Below, one piece after another: positions 1 through 4,211 of a stretch of DNA of 5,240 nucleotides. A model generated the notes under the pieces. That model was not told the origin of the DNA, made no database searches, and saw only the letters and a list, made by a program, of their open reading frames with translations. The DNA is from JAHFOW01 sp964370795 (GTDB lineage Bacteria; Planctomycetota; Brocadiia; Brocadiales; Brocadiaceae), in NCBI GenBank assembly GCA_964370795.1, contig CAYJME010000223.1:1-5240 (forward strand), given 5' to 3'. The stretch's first letter is position 1, and each line of letters begins with the position of its first letter. The position numbers and the translations under genes were made by a program.

Positions 1-215
1 TGTCCCTGGGCTTCCTGATAAACCGCAACCATTTCTTCCAGGTTCATTTTGGAAGAATCGTATATCTTTGCATGTGGGGGAAGAAGTTTAAGTAGTTCTG
101 CATTTACCAGTGAGCCTGCGTAAATACAATAATGGGCACGTTGAATGGCCTTCATCCCCTTGATTGTTATCAATTCTGGATCCCCTGGGCCGGCGCCTAT
201 AAAATATACCTTCAT
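1..215 (-). CDS. cobM: Precorrin-4 / cobalt-precorrin-4 C11-methyltransferase, N-terminal part (cut by window edge)
   Basis: This is the first 71 residues of a tetrapyrrole (corrin/porphyrin) methylase, read leftward and leaving the window at base 1. The family uses S-adenosylmethionine to methylate C-11 of precorrin-4 or cobalt-precorrin-4 in the cytoplasm during cobalamin ring synthesis; the anaerobic-route name is cbiF. Seen directly: the N-terminus MKVYFIGAGPGDPELITIKG, the glycine-rich SAM-binding signature of these methylases (GAGPGDP at residues 7-13), and the segment IYAGSLVN near residue 32, which separates the C-11 enzyme from its C-2, C-17 and C-20 relatives. The full protein is usually about 250 residues, so roughly 180 lie outside. 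The ATG at 213-215 is placed just before the signature. It begins 3 bp after the stop of the upstream exported-protein gene, so the two are probably co-transcribed, with a purine-rich GGAAAGACGGG as a modest ribosome site inside the end of that gene. The aerobic versus anaerobic pathway cannot be decided from this fragment. Confidence 0.9.
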   Translation of the reverse strand, partial: MKVYFIGAGPGDPELITIKGMKAIQRAHYCIYAGSLVNAELLKLLPPHAKIYDSSKMNLEEMVAVYQEAQG

Positions 216-218
216 AAA

Positions 219-584
219 TTAATTCCCGTCTTTCCAGTGGATGGCGTTGACGGTAACCTTTTTCGACTCTTCGCCAATAATCTTAAATTGGCTATCTTTA
301 ATCAAATAGGTTGACGCCTCTTTACTGCTTGCGCGCACCGTAACAATCCAGCACCCGCCATCTCTGCTTACCGATTCAATTCTTCCTTTTTTTACGAGCA
401 CATTGACATTGAGTACAGATTCCCCCTCATTATCAGATATTTGCCGGACACTTTCCACCGCAAATACACTGGGCATGCCTGTTTTTAGTTTTATCTCAGG
501 GGCTTCGAAATCGTAGTATTGTCCGAAAGCTGAAAATGATATACCGCAGAGTAAGATTACAAACACACATATATTTCTCTTCAT
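219..584 (-). CDS. Small exported protein of unknown function, upstream of cobM
   Basis: This is a 121-residue protein that I do not recognise. The N-terminus (MKRN, then a hydrophobic run of about 15 residues, then SFSAFG) is a good Sec signal peptide with probable signal peptidase I cleavage after Gly21, giving a mature chain of about 100 residues starting QYYDFEAPE. Cys13 lies within the hydrophobic core without a proper lipobox, so a lipoprotein is unlikely. The mature part alternates charged and beta-branched residues (for example VLNVNVLVKKGRIESV and GGCWIVTVRA), which suggests a small beta-rich periplasmic domain; it has no further membrane segment and no obvious catalytic motif. One mature cysteine is present (in GGCW). 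The start is supported by a GAGGG ribosome site 8 bases upstream. The gene leads directly into cobM with a 3 bp gap, so a link to corrinoid or metal handling is possible from context only. It could equally be an unrelated periplasmic protein. Confidence 0.75.
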   Translation of the reverse strand: MKRNICVFVILLCGISFSAFGQYYDFEAPEIKLKTGMPSVFAVESVRQISDNEGESVLNVNVLVKKGRIESVSRDGGCWIVTVRASSKEASTYLIKDSQFKIIGEESKKVTVNAIHWKDGN

Positions 585-592
585 TTATATAA

Positions 593-597
593 CCCTC
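593..597 (-). promoter_or_regulatory. Ribosome binding site of the exported-protein gene
   Basis: Read on the minus strand, GAGGG lies 8 bases before the ATG at 582-584. It supports that ATG as the start of the signal-peptide protein. Confidence 0.65.
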
Positions 598-621
598 ATT
601 TTCATTATCAGGAGAAAATTA

Positions 622-637
622 GCAAGTGTCTGCTTGC
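622..637. repeat. Small inverted repeat in the divergent intergenic region
   Basis: GCAAG (622-626) and CTTGC (633-637) form a perfect 5-bp stem around a 6-base loop. It lies 5 bp to the left of the larger dyad at 643-670. On the minus strand it would fall in the leader of the exported-protein gene. It may be part of a regulatory leader or operator, but a stem this short can arise by chance. Confidence 0.4.
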
Positions 638-642
638 CATAC

Positions 643-670
643 ACCTATTTTACCTACAGGGTAAATAGGT
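643..670. repeat. Bulged 11-bp inverted repeat, possible operator or leader hairpin
   Basis: ACCTATTT-T-ACC (643-654) pairs with GGTAAATAGGT (660-670). This gives 11 base pairs with one bulged T and a 5-base TACAG loop, the strongest dyad in the window. It sits between the two divergent transcription units, about 65 bp before the kdsA promoter and about 60 bp before the minus-strand start codon. In the plus direction a CTCTTTTTG tract follows about 7 bases after the stem, weakly like an intrinsic terminator, but no plus-strand gene precedes it in the window. An operator for a divergent regulator, or a structured leader of the minus-strand mRNA, fits the position better. Function is inferred only. 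Confidence 0.6.
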
Positions 671-686
671 AGCAAACTCTTTTTGT

Positions 687-714
687 ATATTAAAAGATGA
701 AAATGGTTAATCAA
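687..714 (-). promoter_or_regulatory. Weak candidate promoter for the exported protein-cobM unit
   Basis: On the minus strand TTGATT (709-714) and TAATAT (687-692) are separated by 16 bp, matching the sigma70 hexamers at 4 of 6 positions each. Transcription would start near 680, just before the 643-670 dyad, which would then be the first structure in the mRNA leader. The region is AT-rich and a match of this quality is weak evidence. Confidence 0.3.
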
Positions 715-736
715 TGAGAAAAACATTTATATTCTG

Positions 737-765
737 TTGACACCCTTTAAGTTGTTATTTATATT
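737..765 (+). promoter_or_regulatory. Sigma70-type promoter of the kdsA operon
   Basis: A perfect TTGACA (737-742) is followed after exactly 17 bp by TATATT (760-765, 5 of 6 to TATAAT). This is the best promoter in the window. Transcription would start near 772, leaving a leader of about 37 bases before the kdsA ATG at 809. The TTG inside the -35 box is also the first possible start codon of the kdsA reading frame. Since a transcript from this promoter would not contain it, it cannot be the start used. The leader is very U-rich and shows no Shine-Dalgarno sequence. Confidence 0.75.
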
Positions 766-808
766 ACAATGGTTGTTTTATATTTATTTTTTTTATGCTT
801 TTTACACG

Positions 809-1633
809 ATGAAAAACCTTGTTAATATTGGCAATCTATCAATAGGCGACAGACAACCGCTCGTCTTTATTGCCGGGCCGTGCGTCATAGAGGATAGAGA
901 AGCCTGTTTAAGAGTAGCGGAAAGATTAAAAACCATCTTTTTGGCAAAGAAGGTACCTTTTATTTTTAAGGCATCTTATGATAAAGCAAACCGGACGTCG
1001 ATTAATTCATACCGGGGGCCTGGTATTAAAGAAGGGATTAAAATTCTTGCCGATATTAAAAAACGGTTTAACATCCCCATACTTTCGGACGTTCATGAAA
1101 AGGACGATGTGGCAATGGTGTCAGAGACCCTCGACATCATACAAATCCCGGCATTTCTTTGCCGTCAGACCGACTTAATCATCGCAGCGGCAAAAACAGG
1201 TAAGCCCGTTAATGTCAAAAAGGGACAATTTTTGGCGCCGTGGGATATGAAGGCTGTTATTGAAAAAATACGGAGTGTTGGGAATGAAAAGACCTTGTTA
1301 ACCGAACGGGGAACATGTTTTGGTTATAATAATCTGGTGAGCGATATGCGTTCGCTGGTTATTATGCGTGAGTTGGGTTATCCGGTAATTTTTGACGCCA
1401 CTCATAGTGTTCAATTACCTGGTGGGGGTGGAAATGTATCAGGAGGGGAAAGAAACATGGTTGTCCCCCTTGCCAGAGCGGCTGTTGCTACGGGGTGCGA
1501 TGGACTGTTTCTCGAAGTGCACGAATTTCCAGAGAAGGCGCTTTCGGACGCAGCTACCATGCTGCCAATAGACGATTTACCCAGGTTAATTGAACAGGTA
1601 GTAGAGATTCATAAGGTTGTTCAACCTGTTTGA
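809..1633 (+). CDS. kdsA: 2-dehydro-3-deoxyphosphooctonate aldolase (KDO-8-phosphate synthase), metal-dependent class
   Basis: The enzyme condenses phosphoenolpyruvate with arabinose-5-phosphate in the cytoplasm to give KDO-8-phosphate, the first committed step to the KDO of the LPS inner core. From the ATG at 809 the protein has 274 residues, a normal length for the family. Seen: KANRTS (59-64), the motif that marks KDO8P synthase rather than DAHP synthase; RGPG (69-72); SDVHE (93-97); KKGQF (137-141); and DATHS (196-200). Cys25 (in AGPC), His199, Glu236 and Asp247 match the four metal ligands known in the Aquifex enzyme (Cys11, His185, Glu222, Asp233), all shifted by the same 14 residues. 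This places it in the metal-dependent class, unlike the E. coli type, which has Asn instead of Cys. The frame is open further upstream to a TTG at 737, adding 24 hydrophobic residues; that extension covers the promoter and is rejected. It is the first gene of a probable four-gene sugar operon. No kdsB, kdsC or kdsD is visible nearby. Confidence 0.95.
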   Translation: MKNLVNIGNLSIGDRQPLVFIAGPCVIEDREACLRVAERLKTIFLAKKVPFIFKASYDKANRTSINSYRGPGIKEGIKILADIKKRFNIPILSDVHEKDDVAMVSETLDIIQIPAFLCRQTDLIIAAAKTGKPVNVKKGQFLAPWDMKAVIEKIRSVGNEKTLLTERGTCFGYNNLVSDMRSLVIMRELGYPVIFDATHSVQLPGGGGNVSGGERNMVVPLARAAVATGCDGLFLEVHEFPEKALSDAATMLPIDDLPRLIEQVVEIHKVVQPV

Positions 1634-1681
1634 TAAAGAGGATTTTTTGCGGGAGAAGAGTTTCATACGGGACATGAATTT

Positions 1682-2692
1682 ATGAATAAGATTCTCGTTA
1701 CTGGTGTTGCAGGTTTTATAGGATTTCATCTTTGTAAAAGGCTGATAGAGCGCGGTGATGAAGTTATAGGTATTGATAATATCAATGATTATTATGATAT
1801 TAAACTAAAATTCGATAGATTGAGACAAATAGAAGGGTGTAAAAATTTTCAATTTATAAAGATTGATATCTCAGATAGGGAAGGCGTTTCCAAACTCTTT
1901 TCTGAAAAGGAATTCGATATTGTTGTAAACCTTGCTGCGCAGGCAGGGGTGAGATATTCACTCAAAAATCCATACGCCTACATTGACAGCAATATTTCCG
2001 GGTTTTTGAATATCCTTGAAGGATGCAGGCATACCAAAATTAAACACCTTGTTTTCGCTTCATCGAGTTCGGTATACGGGGCGAATACAAAGATGCCTTA
2101 CTCTGTACACCATAATGTAGATCACCCCGTTTCCCTCTATGCCGCAACAAAAAAGGCAAACGAACTCATGGCTCATACGTATGCAAGTCTCTATCACATA
2201 CCGTGTACGGGCCTGAGATTTTTTACCGTGTATGGACACTGGGGACGCCCGGATATGGCGTATTTTCTCTTTACAAAGGCTATAATTGAAGGGAAGCCCA
2301 TAGACGTGTTTAATTACGGCAAGATGAAAAGGGACTTTACGTACATTGACGATATTACTGAAGGGATTGTCAGGGTGATGGATAAAATCCCTGAGCCAAA
2401 TCAAAACTGGAGCGGCAATAATCCCGATTCGGCTACAAGCTATGCACCTTATAAGCTATACAATATAGGGAATAATAATCCCGTTGAGCTTATGAGGTTT
2501 ATTGAAGTTCTCGAAGTGTTTATTGGTAAGAAGGCGAAAAAGAACTTATTACCCTTACAGCCTGGTGATGTACCCGCAACGTTTGCAGATGTTGACGATT
2601 TAGTAAAAGACGCTGGATTTAAACCTTCAACAACAATTGAGGCGGGGCTCGGGAGATTTGTGGCATGGTATAAGGACTATTATAAAATTTGA
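1682..2692 (+). CDS. NAD-dependent epimerase of the UDP-glucuronate 4-epimerase type
   Basis: This is a 336-residue extended short-chain dehydrogenase/reductase that most resembles UDP-glucuronate 4-epimerases, which interconvert UDP-glucuronate and UDP-galacturonate in the cytoplasm for LPS or capsule. Seen: the NAD-binding glycine motif TGVAGFIG (7-14); DNINDYYD (32-39), characteristic of this subfamily; AAQAGVRYS (85-93); the serine cluster at 127-130 (SSSSVYG); the catalytic pair Tyr153-x3-Lys157 (YAATK); and FNYGKMKRDFTYIDD further on. These motifs separate it from UDP-glucose 4-epimerase (GalE). One oddity: the usually invariant VYGPWGRPDM block reads VYGHWGRPDM here, with His186 in place of Pro. 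The start is the ATG at 1682, directly before the glycine motif, with a modest GGGA about 10 bases upstream; an ATG at 1674 is out of frame and stops after three codons. The gap is 48 bp after kdsA and 37 bp before manC. Substrate is assigned by family resemblance; a related UDP-sugar is possible. Confidence 0.9.
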   Translation: MNKILVTGVAGFIGFHLCKRLIERGDEVIGIDNINDYYDIKLKFDRLRQIEGCKNFQFIKIDISDREGVSKLFSEKEFDIVVNLAAQAGVRYSLKNPYAYIDSNISGFLNILEGCRHTKIKHLVFASSSSVYGANTKMPYSVHHNVDHPVSLYAATKKANELMAHTYASLYHIPCTGLRFFTVYGHWGRPDMAYFLFTKAIIEGKPIDVFNYGKMKRDFTYIDDITEGIVRVMDKIPEPNQNWSGNNPDSATSYAPYKLYNIGNNNPVELMRFIEVLEVFIGKKAKKNLLPLQPGDVPATFADVDDLVKDAGFKPSTTIEAGLGRFVAWYKDYYKI

Positions 2693-2719
2693 AATTCATT
2701 TACCCTTTTGAAAAAATCC

Positions 2720-2725
2720 AGGAGA
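2720..2725 (+). promoter_or_regulatory. Ribosome binding site of manC
   Basis: AGGAGA lies 4 bases before the ATG at 2730, the clearest Shine-Dalgarno sequence in the operon. It confirms the start that places MKALILAGG at the N-terminus. Confidence 0.75.
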
Positions 2726-2729
2726 CACA

Positions 2730-4196
2730 ATGAAGGCGCTCATTTTAGCGGGTGGTTCTGGTACAAGGCTGTGGCCGCTCAGCAGGCAAAATTTTCCAAA
2801 ACAATTTCTCAAATTGAATGGAAACAAATCCCTTTTACAACAAACCGTGGAAAGGTTGATTGGCGCTGTTAAACCCGATGATATCGTTATTATGACAAAA
2901 ATTGACTACAAATTTTATGTCATATCTGAATTGAGGGGTTTGTCTGTTCATCAATCAATACTTGAACCGATAGGCAGAAATACGGCGCCAGCAATAGCAT
3001 TAGGGGTTAAATATTGTTTAGATAAATTAGGTTGTGACAAAGATGAGGTTGTTTTCATATCACCTTCAGACCATATCATCAAACCTGATGATAAGTTCAG
3101 GGAATATTTGAAACAAGCAGAGGAGATTGCCCGGGAAGGTTTTATTGTTACTTTTGGGATTCAACCTTCAAAGCCAGAAACGGGGTACGGTTACATTCAA
3201 TGCAGTGTGCGAAGGTCGGATGGTAAGCAGAGATATTTTAAGGCCGAGAAGTTTACGGAAAAACCTGACAAAGATACAGCGCAAAGGTACTTACAGGACG
3301 GAAATTACTATTGGAATTCAGGTATGTTTGCTTTTACTATTGGTACGATAATGGAGGAGTTTGAGAAATATGAGCCTCGCATTAATAAACACATGAGCAA
3401 AAGTTTTGATGAGATGGTAACGTCCTTTATTCAAATGCCTGACATATCCATAGATTACGCAATTATGGAAAAATCGGATAGGGTGGTAACGCTGCCTCTG
3501 GATGTCTACTGGAATGATATAGGTTCGTGGGATTCACTCTTTGAGGTACTTGATAAAGACGAACAGGGGAATGTCAAAATGGGCGATGTTCTTTCAATTG
3601 GTACCAGGGATTCGCTTATTATAGGTAACAAGAGGCTAATTTCCACGATAGGGCTGGAAAATTGTCTGATTATTGAGACTGATGATGCGATATTGATTGC
3701 AAAAAGAGGAGAGGCTCAGCGAGTAAAAGACATTGTAAACAACTTAAAAGAAAACGCCAGGCGCGAAGGCGAAGAGCATGTTACGACCTATAGACCGTGG
3801 GGAAGCTATACAATACTTGAAGAAGGTCCCAGATATAAAATTAAACGGATAGTGGTGAATCCGAAAGAAAGGTTGAGTCTCCAGTTGCATCACCACAGAA
3901 CAGAACACTGGGTTGTTACAAAAGGAACAGCAAGAGTTACCGTCGGAAGCGAAGAGAAATTTGTTCACGAAAACGAGAGTATCTATATATCAAAATCAAT
4001 ACCCCACAGACTTGAGAACCCAGGTAAAGTGCAACTCGAAATTATCGAAGTTCAGAATGGCGAATATGTTGAAGAAGATGATATGGGAGGGTATGAGTTT
4101 TCAGCCGGTTTTATTAAACTTTCAGTACAAAGCAATCGTGAAGCTAAAGTAGCTGGCATAGGCACTTTTGTGTGCGTCAACAACTTTGACTTTTGA
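2730..4196 (+). CDS. manC: Bifunctional mannose-1-phosphate guanylyltransferase / mannose-6-phosphate isomerase, probably with a frameshifted C-terminus
   Basis: This is a cytoplasmic type II PMI-GMP enzyme (ManC/AlgA family): the C-terminal cupin isomerises fructose-6-P to mannose-6-P, and the N-terminal domain makes GDP-mannose from mannose-1-P and GTP. Seen: the nucleotidyltransferase signature LAGGSGTRLWPLSR (6-19) with FPKQF (22-26); FTEKP (175-179); WNSGMF (195-200); a middle beta-helix region; then the isomerase domain from about Arg355 (RPWGSY), with LSLQLHHHRTEHW (382-394) and SIPHRLENPG (423-432), which hold the metal and active-site residues. Both domains look intact. The oddity is the end. 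After GEYVEEDD (444-451) the family normally finishes within about a dozen residues on a Tyr-Gly-Arg-type ending. Here Tyr-Gly-Arg-Val-stop is encoded at 4082-4096 but in the -1 frame, and the actual frame continues for 36 unrelated residues (453-488) to 4196. A small deletion near 4083 would explain this. The gene ends 15 bp before gmd, whose product uses its GDP-mannose. Confidence 0.95.
   Translation: MKALILAGGSGTRLWPLSRQNFPKQFLKLNGNKSLLQQTVERLIGAVKPDDIVIMTKIDYKFYVISELRGLSVHQSILEPIGRNTAPAIALGVKYCLDKLGCDKDEVVFISPSDHIIKPDDKFREYLKQAEEIAREGFIVTFGIQPSKPETGYGYIQCSVRRSDGKQRYFKAEKFTEKPDKDTAQRYLQDGNYYWNSGMFAFTIGTIMEEFEKYEPRINKHMSKSFDEMVTSFIQMPDISIDYAIMEKSDRVVTLPLDVYWNDIGSWDSLFEVLDKDEQGNVKMGDVLSIGTRDSLIIGNKRLISTIGLENCLIIETDDAILIAKRGEAQRVKDIVNNLKENARREGEEHVTTYRPWGSYTILEEGPRYKIKRIVVNPKERLSLQLHHHRTEHWVVTKGTARVTVGSEEKFVHENESIYISKSIPHRLENPGKVQLEIIEVQNGEYVEEDDMGGYEFSAGFIKLSVQSNREAKVAGIGTFVCVNNFDF
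4082..4196 (+). other. Read-through tail of manC over a former stop codon and spacer
   Basis: In the -1 frame, 4082-4096 reads TAT GGG AGG GTA TGA (Tyr-Gly-Arg-Val-stop), the expected ManC ending. The current manC frame passes over it and translates 4083-4196 into a tail with no family resemblance that I can see. If the original stop was at 4094-4096, bases 4097-4211 were a 115-bp spacer before gmd. That spacer ends with GTCAA (4176-4180) and TTGAC (4186-4190) followed by TTTT, a weak hairpin of little weight. The frame change may be a real mutation or a base lost in sequencing or assembly. Confidence 0.6.
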
Positions 4197-4199
4197 ATG

Positions 4200-4204
4200 A
4201 GGGG
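4200..4204 (+). promoter_or_regulatory. Ribosome binding site of gmd
   Basis: AGGGG, extended by GAAAG, lies 7 bases before the ATG at 4212. It supports that ATG rather than the in-frame TTG directly before it at 4209. Confidence 0.7.
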
Positions 4205-4211
4205 AAAGTTG

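Larger units (their letters stand above)
597..705. repeat. Outer 9-bp inverted repeat enclosing both dyads
   Basis: CATTTTCAT (597-605) and ATGAAAATG (697-705) are perfect reverse complements, 91 bp apart, and they enclose both smaller inverted repeats. Together these could fold as a multi-branched structure. The motif is AT-rich and simple, so coincidence is a real possibility. Confidence 0.35.

Noticed and set aside
132..314. 60-codon plus-strand open frame
   Set aside because: It runs antisense across the junction of cobM and the exported-protein gene, with no ribosome site and no recognisable product.
643..690. Dyad at 643-670 plus CTCTTTTTG as an intrinsic terminator on the plus strand
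   Set aside because: There is no plus-strand gene upstream in the window to terminate, and the T-run is about 7 bases from the stem. It was kept instead as a possible operator or leader hairpin.
737..808. N-terminal 24-residue hydrophobic extension of KdsA from the TTG at 737
   Set aside because: The TTG is the -35 box of a near-consensus promoter, there is no ribosome site before it, and family alignment starts at about 809.
1614..1648. Palindrome AGGTTG-TT-CAACCT at the end of kdsA, with a T-run at 1643-1648, as a terminator
   Set aside because: The stem is only 5-6 bp, lies in the coding end, and the T-run begins 15 bases after the stem. An intrinsic terminator needs the T-run directly after it, and the next gene follows closely in the same direction.
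2060..2404. 114-codon minus-strand open frame
   Set aside because: It lies wholly inside the well-supported epimerase gene, its translation shows no recognisable motif, and it has no independent signals.
3913..4152. 79-codon plus-strand open frame overlapping the end of manC
   Set aside because: It is in another frame over conserved ManC codons, does not restore the ManC C-terminus, and its product has low complexity with no known motif.
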